From Bacteriovoracaceae bacterium UBA3083 (lineage in GTDB: Bacteria; Bdellovibrionota; Bacteriovoracia; Bacteriovoracales; Bacteriovoracaceae): a stretch of 64,000 nucleotides of DNA. Positions 52,530 to 61,467 of the stretch are shown one piece after another. Under the pieces are notes generated by a model that ran no database searches, was not told where the DNA came from, and worked only from the letters and a program-made list of their open reading frames with translations. The stretch lies in the NCBI GenBank assembly GCA_002366565.1, contig DFBJ01000009.1:124001-188000 (forward strand), written 5' to 3'. Positions within the stretch are counted from its first letter, which is position 1; every line of letters starts with the position of its first letter. The translations under genes were made by a program, and so were the position numbers.

Positions 52530-53792
52530 ATGAAAAACGATAAGTTTGAAAGACCAAGTCATGTGGTATTAACTTCTCATAGTAATCAAATTTTTAAAGA
52601 GTCACTTCCTATTAACTGGGGAGCAAATAACCCTAAGGAGAGAGGACCAATTATTGCGACAATTTCTGAAAAAGAAAATAGAAACGCAATCGGTACTCAC
52701 AGTGGTTCTTACACAGTTTATAGAGCTCTCTCAATAGCTAATGGAGATTACCCAAGAGAACATAGACCAGAGCTTGAAAATACTTTTTCGCCTGTTGTGA
52801 TAAAGCCTCAAGAGTCATGGTTTGATCCTGAAAAGATAGTTTCTATCGACCCATGGGGTGGACATATTCAAGAGCTTTACGGTGACTATATTAAAGAAGG
52901 TTATAATATTAAGCCTACAATTGCTGTGACTCAGGCAAGACTTCATATTCCTGAGATTTTTGATGCAATTGATGAAGGAAGACTTGAAATTGATGGCGAT
53001 ATTGTCGCTGAAGATAAGTCGGTAAAGGTGACGAAAGTAGCTTTTGAACCAGTATGGTATCTTCCAGGAATAGCTAAGAGATTAGGTATTGATGAAGGTG
53101 AACTTAGAAAGATTCTCTTCAATGAAACAGGAGGAATGTTTCCTGAGTTGGTAACAAGACCTGATCTAAAAGTTCTCCTACCTCCAATTGGATCAACTAC
53201 TGCTTATATATTTGGAGATGTAGATAAACTTTCAAATCCTGATGTTGAATTAAGCTGTAGAGTACACGATGAATGTAATGGATCAGATGTATTTGGTTCT
53301 GATATTTGTACTTGTAGACCATATCTAACTTACGGAATTGAACATGCGACTAAGACTGCTCAAAAGGGTGGAGTAGGTCTTATTGTTTATTATAGAAAAG
53401 AAGGAAGAGCACTTGGTGAAGTGACAAAGTTCTTAGTCTATAATGCACGTAAGAGACAAGAGGGTGGAGACTCTGCAAGTAATTACTTCAAGAGAACGGA
53501 GTGTGTTGCAGGTGTTGAAGATGCAAGATTCCAAGAATTCATGCCAGATATTCTTCAGTACTTTGGAGTAAAGAGAATCCATAATCTTCATTCAATGAGT
53601 AATATGAAATACGATGCTATTGCAAAAAGTGGTATTGAAGTTATAAATCGAATTTCTATTCCTGATGAATTAATTCCAGCGGATGCTCAAGTTGAGATGG
53701 AAGCTAAGAAAGCTGCAGGTTACTTCACTGATGGTGAAGTTAAGAGTACAGATGATCTTGGTAAAGTTGTTGGTAGAAATTTAGAAGAGTAA
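52530..53792 (+). CDS. URC1-type GTP-cyclohydrolase-II-like enzyme of uracil catabolism
   Basis: A 420-residue protein. The second half matches GTP cyclohydrolase II: SCRVHDECNGSDVFGSDICT with zinc-type cysteines C249, C260 and C262 (the C-x10-C-x-C spacing of RibA), then VYYRKEGRALGEVTKFLVYN. The long N-terminal part (about 200 residues) is not found in RibA and matches URC1 proteins of the URC pathway. In that pathway, known from the yeast Lachancea kluyveri and some bacteria, URC1 acts on a uridine nucleotide. The neighbours (DUF1688/URC4, uracil phosphoribosyltransferase, uridine kinase) make URC1 much more likely than riboflavin synthesis. Confidence 0.87.
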   Translation: MKNDKFERPSHVVLTSHSNQIFKESLPINWGANNPKERGPIIATISEKENRNAIGTHSGSYTVYRALSIANGDYPREHRPELENTFSPVVIKPQESWFDPEKIVSIDPWGGHIQELYGDYIKEGYNIKPTIAVTQARLHIPEIFDAIDEGRLEIDGDIVAEDKSVKVTKVAFEPVWYLPGIAKRLGIDEGELRKILFNETGGMFPELVTRPDLKVLLPPIGSTTAYIFGDVDKLSNPDVELSCRVHDECNGSDVFGSDICTCRPYLTYGIEHATKTAQKGGVGLIVYYRKEGRALGEVTKFLVYNARKRQEGGDSASNYFKRTECVAGVEDARFQEFMPDILQYFGVKRIHNLHSMSNMKYDAIAKSGIEVINRISIPDELIPADAQVEMEAKKAAGYFTDGEVKSTDDLGKVVGRNLEE

Positions 53793-53806
53793 AAAAAGGT
53801 AATAAA

Positions 53807-55006
53807 ATGAATAAAGATATTGATTATATTTTAAGCGCTCAAGCTGTTAGGGAAAGAACTGCAAAGTTATTTGATCTAACTCTTGCAGGGAAAACAAACT
53901 TTGAATATCACGAAAGTAAATTGAAAGATGTTTCAAATATTGTATTAGAAGTTATTAGAGAGAATTATCCTGACTTGAAGATTCCTTTTCATTCTAGATG
54001 GGGACACTTTCAAGTCGGAGATATTGATAGAAACTCAAAGCTAAATAAAGAACTAGCTTCACTAGATAAAATGGAAATTGCTAGAACAAAGCTAGACCTA
54101 GTGATTACTTCTGTTCTTCTAGACGCTGGAGCAGGACCAAACTGGAGCTTTGATGAAGAGGGACGCTCTTTTAATAGAAGTGAAGGACTTGGAGTTGCTA
54201 GTTGGCATATGTTTATGGACGGAGCTTTTTCAGAAGACTCTTCTCGAAAAGTGGACTCATCAAAATTAATGACAATCTCAGGTAAAGAAATTGAGAAAGC
54301 TTTCCAAGTAACATCATCTAATCCTTTGGTTGGTGTTGAAGGAAGAGCTGGTCTACTCGCAAGCTTAGGAAAGTGTATTCAATCTAAACCAGAAGTCTTT
54401 GTTAATGGTAGACCTGGAAATATTGTAGACTACATGGAGAGTAAGCACGGGAAAGAATTTGCTGCAACAGACTTACTTAAGGCGGTATTAACTCATTTTG
54501 GAGATATTTGGCCGTCTAGAATAAATGTAGATGGGGTTTCTCTTGGAGATGTTTGGAGCCATCCAGCTCTTGGAGAGAAAGATGATTTAAATTCTCTTGT
54601 ACCATTTCATAAACTCTCTCAGTGGCTAACATATTCATTAATTGAGCCATTTGTGGAAGCTGGATTTACTGTTTATTCAGTAAATAAGATGACTGGACTA
54701 GCTGAGTATAGAAATGGAGGACTACTGATTGACTCTGGATTAATTACTTTAAGAGATCCAAAGATGATGGAAGTTGCACATAAGCCTGATAGTGAAATCA
54801 TAATAGAGTGGAGAGCATTAACGGTTAGTCTACTAGATAAAATTGCAGATATTGTTAGAAAGGAATTAAATTTCACTGAAGATGAATTCCCTTTAGCCAA
54901 GGTATTAGAAGGTGGAACATGGTGGGCCGGAAGAAAGCTAGCTAAAGAAAAGAGAGTAGATTTATCTCCTCCTCTTAAATTAGATAGTGATGGAACAGTA
55001 TTTTAA
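53807..55006 (+). CDS. URC4/DUF1688-family protein of uracil catabolism
   Basis: A 399-residue protein matching DUF1688 (URC4): the opening LSAQAVRERTAKLFDLTLAG, PDLKIPFHSRWGHFQVGDID and ATDLLKAVLTHFGDIWPSR are characteristic, as is the pattern GLGVASWHMFMDGAFS. URC4 is required for uracil use in the URC pathway, but its reaction has not been firmly established to my knowledge. It is 14 bases after the URC1 gene and 12 before upp. The pairing with URC1 is itself diagnostic. Confidence 0.88.
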   Translation: MNKDIDYILSAQAVRERTAKLFDLTLAGKTNFEYHESKLKDVSNIVLEVIRENYPDLKIPFHSRWGHFQVGDIDRNSKLNKELASLDKMEIARTKLDLVITSVLLDAGAGPNWSFDEEGRSFNRSEGLGVASWHMFMDGAFSEDSSRKVDSSKLMTISGKEIEKAFQVTSSNPLVGVEGRAGLLASLGKCIQSKPEVFVNGRPGNIVDYMESKHGKEFAATDLLKAVLTHFGDIWPSRINVDGVSLGDVWSHPALGEKDDLNSLVPFHKLSQWLTYSLIEPFVEAGFTVYSVNKMTGLAEYRNGGLLIDSGLITLRDPKMMEVAHKPDSEIIIEWRALTVSLLDKIADIVRKELNFTEDEFPLAKVLEGGTWWAGRKLAKEKRVDLSPPLKLDSDGTVF

Positions 55007-55018
55007 ATCGGAGAGAAT

Positions 55019-55648
55019 ATGAAAAATAACTTACATGAAATAAATCACCCAGTACTACAGCATAAACTCTCTCTTTTAAGAGATAAGAATACTAACTCTA
55101 GAGCTTTTAGAGATATTATGAATGAAATAGGTCGCTTCTTAGCTTATGAAGCGACTAAAGATATTAAAACAACAAATATTGATGTTGAAACTCCAGTTAT
55201 GAAATCTTCAGTACCTATTATTGAGAATTACCCAATGGTTGTCTCTGTTCTTAGGGCCGGAAATGGTTTACTTGATGGAGTTTTAGACACTCTGCCATTT
55301 TCTGCTGTAGGTTTTGTTGGAATGTACCGAGATAAGTTTATAAATAATACTGTAGAGTACTATTTCAAGCTTCCTGATAAGTGTGAGGGGAGAGATGTAC
55401 TATTACTAGATCCAATGCTTGCGACAGGTGATACGGCGATTTCTGCGCTAGATAGACTTAAGCAGTATAATGTTGGAAAGATAACAATGCTTACAGTTCT
55501 CATTAGTCCTGAAGGGTTAGAGAGAGTTAATCATTTTCACCCAGACGTTGAAGTTTATACAGTTAGTAAGGAAGAAGGGTTAAATGAAAAAGGTTACTTG
55601 CTACCTGGCTTAGGTGATGCAGGAGACAGGTTATATAATACTAAATAA
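55019..55648 (+). CDS. upp: Uracil phosphoribosyltransferase
   Basis: A 209-residue type I phosphoribosyltransferase making UMP from uracil and PRPP. The PRPP loop is LLLDPMLATGDTAISAL, and the C-terminal uracil-binding segment is LPGLGDAGDRLYNTK, both standard; VVSVLRAGNGLLDGVLDTLP is the other conserved segment. In the URC pathway uracil is first converted to UMP, so this UPRT feeds the pathway. It also allows uracil salvage. The gene is eight bases upstream of udk. Confidence 0.95.
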   Translation: MKNNLHEINHPVLQHKLSLLRDKNTNSRAFRDIMNEIGRFLAYEATKDIKTTNIDVETPVMKSSVPIIENYPMVVSVLRAGNGLLDGVLDTLPFSAVGFVGMYRDKFINNTVEYYFKLPDKCEGRDVLLLDPMLATGDTAISALDRLKQYNVGKITMLTVLISPEGLERVNHFHPDVEVYTVSKEEGLNEKGYLLPGLGDAGDRLYNTK

Positions 55649-55656
55649 GGATAACC

Positions 55657-56259
55657 ATGGAAGTTACAATAGTTGGTGTTGCCGGAGGAAGTGGATCTGG
55701 TAAAACAACATTCGCAAAAAGATTAAGAGAAAGACTTGGTGAGAGTGAATGTTGTGTTCTAGGGCAAGATAGCTATTACTTCGATCAGTCGAAAAAATTC
55801 GATCATGACGGGGGATCAGTTAACTTTGATCATCCTGATTCGATCGATTTCAATCTTTTGGCCAAGCATATCTCTGAGCTAAAGAAAGGAAGTTCTGTAA
55901 ATGTTCCTATCTATGACTTTGCAACTCATTCAAGAAGCTCTGAGGGAGATACGCTAAATCCAAGAAGGCTAATATTTGTAGATGGAATACTAATTTTTTC
56001 TCAACCACAAGTTGTAGAAGAGCTAGATTATAAAATCTATATTGATTGTCCTGAAGATTTAAGGTTTGAAAGAAGATTACATAGAGATGTTACAGAAAGA
56101 GGAAGAACCAAAGAGGGTGTTAGAAACCAGTTTTATAAACAGGTAAAACCTATGCATGACCTCTTTGTTGAACCATCTAAAGATGTTGCCTGCGATATCA
56201 TCAATGTTGAAAATTTTGATGATAGAGTTAGTCAGTGGCATAAAAAACTTATTTTTTAA
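55657..56259 (+). CDS. udk: Uridine kinase
   Basis: A 200-residue P-loop kinase with VGVAGGSGSGKTTFAKRLRE, DSYYFDQSKKFDHD, NFDHPDSIDF and YDFATHSRS, the Udk signature set, and RDVTERGRTKEGVRNQF in the lid. It phosphorylates uridine and cytidine to the monophosphates, the second entry into the URC pathway for nucleosides released from RNA. It is the last gene of the operon and converges on a minus-strand lipoprotein gene, overlapping it by eleven bases. Confidence 0.94.
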   Translation: MEVTIVGVAGGSGSGKTTFAKRLRERLGESECCVLGQDSYYFDQSKKFDHDGGSVNFDHPDSIDFNLLAKHISELKKGSSVNVPIYDFATHSRSSEGDTLNPRRLIFVDGILIFSQPQVVEELDYKIYIDCPEDLRFERRLHRDVTERGRTKEGVRNQFYKQVKPMHDLFVEPSKDVACDIINVENFDDRVSQWHKKLIF

Positions 56260-56728
56260 TATAATTCCACATTGATTCTCCCTCTTTTGGGAGGAGCTTT
56301 GTGGCATATTGTTTTTCTTTTTCAGTTAGATTTAAGTAGCCTCTGTCATAAGTCCATCCAAAGCCCCACCTATAATCTGTTTTATAATCTGGAATACCGC
56401 CTACAGACACACCTAAGTACATTAGAATTCCCATAGAGGCAGAAAAGTTTTCTTCAACACAAGATCTAAGCTCACTATCGGCTTTGAGTTTATCTTCTTT
56501 AGTTCCTCCTAACCAGTAGGCCTTATCATGATTAAAACAGCATACAAGCCAGGCGTTTGGCCTCTCTCTAGTTCCATCTGGCCACTTAGAGCAACCATCA
56601 GAGCTAAAAGGTCTTAATTGTTTAGAAATAGGCTTTTGTGATTCTTTTGCAATATCACTTCTAGAAGTAGGTAAGAGTGCACATGCACTTATTAGAAGAA
56701 GAATAATAATTTTAATTATTTTATTCAT
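56249..56728 (-). CDS. Phospholipase A2-like domain lipoprotein
   Basis: A 159-residue protein with lipobox LLISAC (lipidated Cys16). The core has SSDGCSKWPDG followed by LVCCFNHDKAYWLGG. The CC-x-x-HD pair (H67, D68) with following aromatic Tyr71 is the catalytic helix pattern of secreted phospholipase A2 (CCxxHDxCY), with Trp in place of the Cys-type position. Conserved cysteines C46, C63, C64 and C91 could form disulfides. It is probably exported and membrane-anchored and may act on phospholipids. It overlaps the udk 3' end by eleven bases. Activity is unproven. Confidence 0.7.
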   Translation of the reverse strand: MNKIIKIIILLLISACALLPTSRSDIAKESQKPISKQLRPFSSDGCSKWPDGTRERPNAWLVCCFNHDKAYWLGGTKEDKLKADSELRSCVEENFSASMGILMYLGVSVGGIPDYKTDYRWGFGWTYDRGYLNLTEKEKQYATKLLPKEGESMWNYIKK

Positions 56729-56786
56729 ATGAACAACCTAGATAACAATTCTCTCATTTTAAAATAATAGTGAAATTTAAAGTATA

Positions 56787-56815
56787 TAAAAGGCCAGAGG
56801 GTTGTGATCAGACCT
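56787..56815 (-). terminator. Weak terminator candidate downstream of hflX
   Basis: On the minus strand AGGTCTGA pairs imperfectly (one mismatch, one wobble) with TCTGGCCT around a nine-base loop, followed by TTTT. Confidence 0.4.
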
Positions 56816-56839
56816 TCATATTAAATAACTTCAATTATC

Positions 56840-58168
56840 CTATTCGTAGATAAACTCTTCATTTAGTGGGTCGTCTGGAGCAAGAATGTATTTATTTAGA
56901 TCCAGCGGATTAAAAATAAATTGAGGAACTCTAACTCTATAGAAAATTCCTCTCTCATGCGTATGAGTAGCTAAAACATTTGTTTTAGAAACAACTTTTG
57001 AGTGAGCCTCTCCTGCTTCATAGGGAACAAATAGATCATAGTGATCTTGCTTGTCTAAAAAGTAGTTAATGATACTTGCCTTAAGGTTGACCATATCTTC
57101 TTTGTCATATGTAGATACAAGATGACTATTTGGAGTTGTTCTAAGAATAATCTTTTGCCCAATTGGATCTGGGTGAAGATCTTTCTTGTTGAAAACAATC
57201 ATTTGATCTTTATCACTAACTCCAAGTTCTCCAAGAACTTTTTGAGTTACTTCTAAGTGCTTCTTATAATGAGGATCTGAAATATCGCAAAGTATAATAA
57301 GTAGATCCGCTTCAATGGCAGACTCTAAAGTTGTCTTAAATCCATCGATCAATGTGTTAGGTAAGTTAGAGATGAAACCAACAGTATCGATGAGAATCAT
57401 TGGTGGTTTTGTATCTGGATTTAACATTCTATAAGTAGAATCTAGTGTCGCAAAAAGCTTATTCTCTTCTAAGACTTCAACACCACATAATCTGTTCATC
57501 ACTGATGACTTTCCAGCATTGGTATATCCAACTAGTGCAGCAGTTACAGCTTTGTTTTGTCTCTTCTTTTTTTGTTGCTCTCTAGATCTTCTAACTTCTT
57601 CAAGTTCTTTTTTATGAAACTCAATTCTTTCTCTTACTATTCTTCTATCTAGCTCAATTTGTTGCTCTCCCTCTCCACCACGAACTCCAATTCCACCTTT
57701 TTGTCTTGAAAGGTGAGTCCAGAATCCTGAAAGTCTTGGAAGTAGATATTGAAGTCTCGAAATTTCGATTTGAATTTTTGCTTCTTTAGTTCTTGCATGT
57801 TGAGAGAAGATTTCCAAGATTACATGGCATCTATCAACAACAGAAAGACCTGTTAGAGTTTTTATATTTCTAATTTGAGATGAAGTTAGTTCACAGTCAA
57901 ACACTAGAAGTGTTGAACCCTCTTCTTTTGCAGCATCAGCAATTTCTTTTATTTTTCCCGATCCTAGAATTGTCGCAGGATCAACTGACTTTCTATTTTG
58001 AACATACTCATCGCCATTTTCAATGCCTAATGTATTTAGTAGCTCTCTTAGCTCATTAAGTGATCTGGCCGTATCTTTCTCTGTACTATGTTCTTTGAAC
58101 TTAGGACAAACAAGAGAGACGAGAGAGGCCTTAGCATCTTTTGAAATATGGAATTCGTTATCTAGCAT
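56840..58168 (-). CDS. hflX: GTPase HflX
   Basis: A 442-residue protein with the N-terminal HflX domain (about 1-190; DPATILGSGKIKEIADAAK is conserved), a glycine-rich and charged linker (GGIGVRGGEGEQQIELDRR) and the G domain from about 205: VALVGYTNAGKSSVMNRL, DTVGFISNLP and NKKD. HflX splits stalled or hibernating 70S ribosomes. It is the last gene of the coaBC-panC-hflX operon and overlaps the panC end by eleven bases. Confidence 0.94.
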   Translation of the reverse strand: MLDNEFHISKDAKASLVSLVCPKFKEHSTEKDTARSLNELRELLNTLGIENGDEYVQNRKSVDPATILGSGKIKEIADAAKEEGSTLLVFDCELTSSQIRNIKTLTGLSVVDRCHVILEIFSQHARTKEAKIQIEISRLQYLLPRLSGFWTHLSRQKGGIGVRGGEGEQQIELDRRIVRERIEFHKKELEEVRRSREQQKKKRQNKAVTAALVGYTNAGKSSVMNRLCGVEVLEENKLFATLDSTYRMLNPDTKPPMILIDTVGFISNLPNTLIDGFKTTLESAIEADLLIILCDISDPHYKKHLEVTQKVLGELGVSDKDQMIVFNKKDLHPDPIGQKIILRTTPNSHLVSTYDKEDMVNLKASIINYFLDKQDHYDLFVPYEAGEAHSKVVSKTNVLATHTHERGIFYRVRVPQFIFNPLDLNKYILAPDDPLNEEFIYE

Positions 58169-59021
58169 ATTGTATCTTTATTACTTTGTTATCAATTAAT
58201 CTTGTGCTTCCTATCTTTAGGGCACCCAAGATAACTGCTGAGTTTGTTTCAGGAGTTATTTCCTGTAAGTTTTCACTGTCTAATATTTCAAGGTACTCCC
58301 ATCGCGAGTCCTTGATAATAGACTCTAATAGAGTATTTAACTCTATACTAGCGTCTAAATATGTATGATTAGTTAATATATCAGAAACTTTATTTAATGT
58401 TGTATTTAATTCAAGAGCTTCTAGTATTTGTTCATTGCTTAAATATTGATTACGACTAGACTTTGCAAGTCCCGATTCTTCTCTAATTATAGGCATTGTA
58501 GTGATTTGAACGGGTAAATCTAAATCATTAACCATTTTTCTAATAACTAATTGTTGCTGATAATCCTTTTGACCAAAGTAAGCTGTTTTAGGTGCTGTTA
58601 TTTTAAATAGTTGGTAAACAACAGTTGTCACACCATCAAAATGTCCAGGTCTAGAGGCTCCACAGAGGTTATCTGTGAGGCCATTGATTGATATGGTAGT
58701 GCTAAAGTTATCAGGGTAAATCTCTTTAGGATCACTTGGAGATAGTATAAGAATATCTTTTTCTATTGAAAGAGATTCAATTCTTTGAATATCTTGCTCA
58801 AGAGTTCTTGGGTACTTGTCGAAGTCTTCATTGGGACCAAACTGGAGAGGATTTACGAATATTGTAACAATCGTTATATCATTCTCTAAAGCAGATTCTT
58901 GGATCAGACTTAAGTGACCGCTATGAAGATTTCCCATAGTTGGTACTAATCCAATACTTTGTCCCGTGAGTGATTCTCTGTATGCCTTAAATTCATTTAC
59001 CTTATTAAATAATTTAATCAT
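58158..59021 (-). CDS. panC: Pantothenate synthetase
   Basis: A 287-residue protein of normal length, joining pantoate and beta-alanine with ATP. Conserved segments are LVPTMGNLHSGHLSLIQES (HIGH-type nucleotide site), VTIFVNPLQFGPNEDFDKYP and FGQKDYQQQLVIRKMV, with LAKSSRNQYLS (KMSKS-like). It overlaps the end of coaBC by four bases (ATGA) and the start of hflX by eleven. Confidence 0.97.
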   Translation of the reverse strand: MIKLFNKVNEFKAYRESLTGQSIGLVPTMGNLHSGHLSLIQESALENDITIVTIFVNPLQFGPNEDFDKYPRTLEQDIQRIESLSIEKDILILSPSDPKEIYPDNFSTTISINGLTDNLCGASRPGHFDGVTTVVYQLFKITAPKTAYFGQKDYQQQLVIRKMVNDLDLPVQITTMPIIREESGLAKSSRNQYLSNEQILEALELNTTLNKVSDILTNHTYLDASIELNTLLESIIKDSRWEYLEILDSENLQEITPETNSAVILGALKIGSTRLIDNKVIKIQYAR

Positions 59022-60250
59022 AGAAATTCCTGAAGTACTTTCATTGAGAGTTCCTTCTTAGTTAATTCTCCATTGAAGAAAATATGTCCATCTCTTAGGA
59101 GGCTATAAGTTGCTTGATCAGTAGCAAAACCTTGGGTGACTTTGTTGTTATTTGTTAATCCACTAGAAACATGTGTTCCTATTAGTAGATCTACTTTTTT
59201 ACGATTCCATTTCTCTAAAAGAATATCTTGAGTCAAATTAGTTTCTGCAGCAAAGCCTATTACTTTCAGTTTAGATGTTTTATTTTCAAGAACACTCTTT
59301 AAAACATCAGGTGCAGTTGTAATTTCTAAACTATTACTTAATTGATTCTTTTTTAATTTCGAATCACCTTGGATGAACTCAATATCAGAGATAGCAGCTG
59401 CAGATATATAGGCGTCAGCATCTTTAACAGACTCTGTTGCCACTGCAAGCATATCTCTAGTTGAAACCACTCTTATTAAATTAAATGAAGGGTGAGAACT
59501 TAGCAGGTCTAGCTTCTCTGTAGCATTCTTTCCCGCGATCACTGTGACTTTAAAACCGCTGGCCAGCATCTCTTTGGCCATCTCAAAGCCTGTTTTTCCA
59601 CTAGAAGCATTTGTTAGATATCTAACAGGATCAACACTTGCAATCGTTGCTCCTGTCGTAATAACAATTTTCTTATCTCTACTGTTAAAGTCTAGTGTTT
59701 CAATTAACTCTTTAATTACTTCTATAGAAGCTAGTTTTCCTGCTCCAATATCACCGCAGGCAAGTTCTCCTTCTTTAGTCGGAGATACAAAAACCTGTGG
59801 AAGAGTCTTGATCTTTTCAACTAGGTCTAGATTCTCTTTCACAAATGGATGAGTTAACATTTTTGTGTTCATTGCAGGAAATAGTAGTATTTGTTTTGTT
59901 TGATCGATTGCTAAAAATATTGATGAAAGTAAATCATTAGCAGCACCGTGAGCAAACTTAGAAAGTGTATTTGCAGAGAGTGGGGCAACTACTAATTTAT
60001 CGGCCCATTTGGCTAACTCAATATGAAGTACTGTAGATTCTCTTTGTTCTGTACCTGGATAATTAAAATCATCCAAAGAAGAAAAAACTTCTTTAACTCC
60101 AAGATATTTATAAACTTGAGGGCGCACGAATTCTTCTGCTCCCTTCGTTAGAACAACTTTTACTTCATGGCCGTTATTTACTAAAAGCCTGGCTAAATCA
60201 AATGTTTTATAGGCCGAAATAGAGCCGCAAACACCCAGTAGAACTTTCAT
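59018..60250 (-). CDS. coaBC: Bifunctional phosphopantothenoylcysteine decarboxylase/phosphopantothenate-cysteine ligase
   Basis: A 410-residue fusion. The N-terminal flavoprotein decarboxylase (CoaC, about 1-190) has VCGSISAYKTFDLARLL, LHIELAKWADKLVVAP with the active His, PAMNTKM and the substrate flap GELACGDIGAGKL. The C-terminal ligase (CoaB) has ATIASVDPVRYLTNASSGKT and SAAAISDIEF with the Lys pair further on. It makes 4'-phosphopantetheine in CoA synthesis. A GGAGAG site precedes the ATG; the 150-base divergent gap to the plus-strand gene at 60401 should hold its promoter. Confidence 0.96.
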   Translation of the reverse strand: MKVLLGVCGSISAYKTFDLARLLVNNGHEVKVVLTKGAEEFVRPQVYKYLGVKEVFSSLDDFNYPGTEQRESTVLHIELAKWADKLVVAPLSANTLSKFAHGAANDLLSSIFLAIDQTKQILLFPAMNTKMLTHPFVKENLDLVEKIKTLPQVFVSPTKEGELACGDIGAGKLASIEVIKELIETLDFNSRDKKIVITTGATIASVDPVRYLTNASSGKTGFEMAKEMLASGFKVTVIAGKNATEKLDLLSSHPSFNLIRVVSTRDMLAVATESVKDADAYISAAAISDIEFIQGDSKLKKNQLSNSLEITTAPDVLKSVLENKTSKLKVIGFAAETNLTQDILLEKWNRKKVDLLIGTHVSSGLTNNNKVTQGFATDQATYSLLRDGHIFFNGELTKKELSMKVLQEFL

Positions 60251-60346
60251 ATCTCTCCAGTATGGGGGTTATAGACTTAGTGAGTTAGATTGGATAGACG
60301 CTAAGTGTTGTTTTTTATGTAATTTTGATAGGTTAGAGGAATGATT

Positions 60347-60375
60347 CTGACATTTATTGTCTTCAATGCTATAAT
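60347..60375 (+). promoter_or_regulatory. Sigma-70-type promoter for the gene at 60401
   Basis: CTGACA (60347-60352) and TATAAT (60370-60375), 17 bases apart, are one mismatch from consensus. The start of transcription would be near 60382, with GGAG at 60391-60394. Confidence 0.65.
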
Positions 60376-60400
60376 GTCGTTCAGATAACAGGAGTATTAT

Positions 60401-60625
60401 ATGAATTTTGGAAAATTTACTATCGTAAGTGATAGAAACGTTCAAGCGCTTGAGGAAACACATGAAGAGATGATCTTCAATCTAGACCACATTGTATCTG
60501 TTAAGCCAATTAAGATTCCTATGGCCGATAAAGTTATCGATGGATTTTGGATTAGAACGACAAATGGTAAGAAGTATAGAGCAATTGCTGCTCCAGACGT
60601 AATCAAAGATCTTCTACACGGTTAA
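60401..60625 (+). CDS. Small hypothetical protein
   Basis: A 74-residue protein with a strong promoter and a GGAG site six bases before the ATG, so expression is likely. It is beta-rich by eye, with MIFNLDHIVSVKPIKI and GFWIRTTNGKKYRAI, the second half suggesting a small barrel or PH-like fold. No catalytic motif is seen. It is two bases upstream of a membrane protein gene, so the two are probably co-transcribed. Confidence 0.75.
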   Translation: MNFGKFTIVSDRNVQALEETHEEMIFNLDHIVSVKPIKIPMADKVIDGFWIRTTNGKKYRAIAAPDVIKDLLHG

Positions 60626-60627
60626 GA

Positions 60628-61467
60628 ATGTTTGGTGAGATATTCTTAGGACTCGTTCCTATTATTTTCTTTTTGACAGGGATTATTCTAATCGTTAGCG
60701 ATATTGTTTACTCCCTTTATGGAAATGAGATCTTAGGAAAAGTCGTGGCCATTGAAAAGTATATCTCAAGGTCTGGAACGCACAATACTGCGAGACAATT
60801 AATGTACCGTGAATTAATTGAATTTTATTTCAACGGTTCAAGACATCTATTTTTCACTGCAGGTAAGAACTATATCTCAAAAGAGATTGGTTCATCTGTC
60901 AAAATATATTCTCTAAATAATAGTTTTGAATTTGTGAGATTGAAAAAATCCTATCATTTATTCGTAGGGGGATTATTTACTTTGGCAGGCTTTGGAGTTG
61001 GATACTTCATGGTCTATAAATCCTTTGAACATATTCACTTTCTTTACTCTTGTATACTAACTATCGTGGCCACTATTTCGTTCTACAACTTTATAAAAAA
61101 GAAATCGAAAGGAAAGTTTACGATAGGTATGCTTTTTAAAACTAAGTTTGTTAATGAAGAGGACCTAGAAGGAAGAGATGTTTTTTGGAGTTCTAAAGAA
61201 TTGAATTCTGAAAAATCTAAGAATGCCAAAGTTGGTCTTGCTATTACATTTGTCTTTATTCTCTTTTATACATTTATCTTTAATCTTTGTTACGAAAAGT
61301 TAAGAGATAAGGAAGTGCAAATACTTAAGGACTTCTTCTTTGAATTTAAAAACTTTGATCAATTAGTAGAAGGACTTAATAGGGGACCAATGATTGGTTT
61401 TGTTTTCTGTTTAGTATTGGCCCCACTTTTAATTCATAGTGTTCTATATTCACTTAGAAGGCTTTAG
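60628..61467 (+). CDS. Membrane protein, DUF3592-like
   Basis: A 279-residue protein with hydrophobic helices at about 5-30, 109-128, 135-153, 195-215 and 250-270. Between the first two helices lies a small soluble beta-domain: GKVVAIEKYISRSG, then ELIEFYFNGSRHLFFTAG and IGSSVKIYSLNNS, which matches the pattern of DUF3592-type proteins (G-x-V, then F-x-x-x-G, then iG-x-x-V-x-iy). Function unknown. It overlaps by four bases the end of the convergent methyltransferase gene. Confidence 0.7.
   Translation: MFGEIFLGLVPIIFFLTGIILIVSDIVYSLYGNEILGKVVAIEKYISRSGTHNTARQLMYRELIEFYFNGSRHLFFTAGKNYISKEIGSSVKIYSLNNSFEFVRLKKSYHLFVGGLFTLAGFGVGYFMVYKSFEHIHFLYSCILTIVATISFYNFIKKKSKGKFTIGMLFKTKFVNEEDLEGRDVFWSSKELNSEKSKNAKVGLAITFVFILFYTFIFNLCYEKLRDKEVQILKDFFFEFKNFDQLVEGLNRGPMIGFVFCLVLAPLLIHSVLYSLRRL

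Noticed and set aside
52530..53792. Annotation as riboflavin biosynthesis GTP cyclohydrolase II (ribA)
   Set aside because: The 200-residue N-terminal domain and the neighbours (DUF1688, upp, udk) fit URC1, and no other riboflavin gene is nearby.
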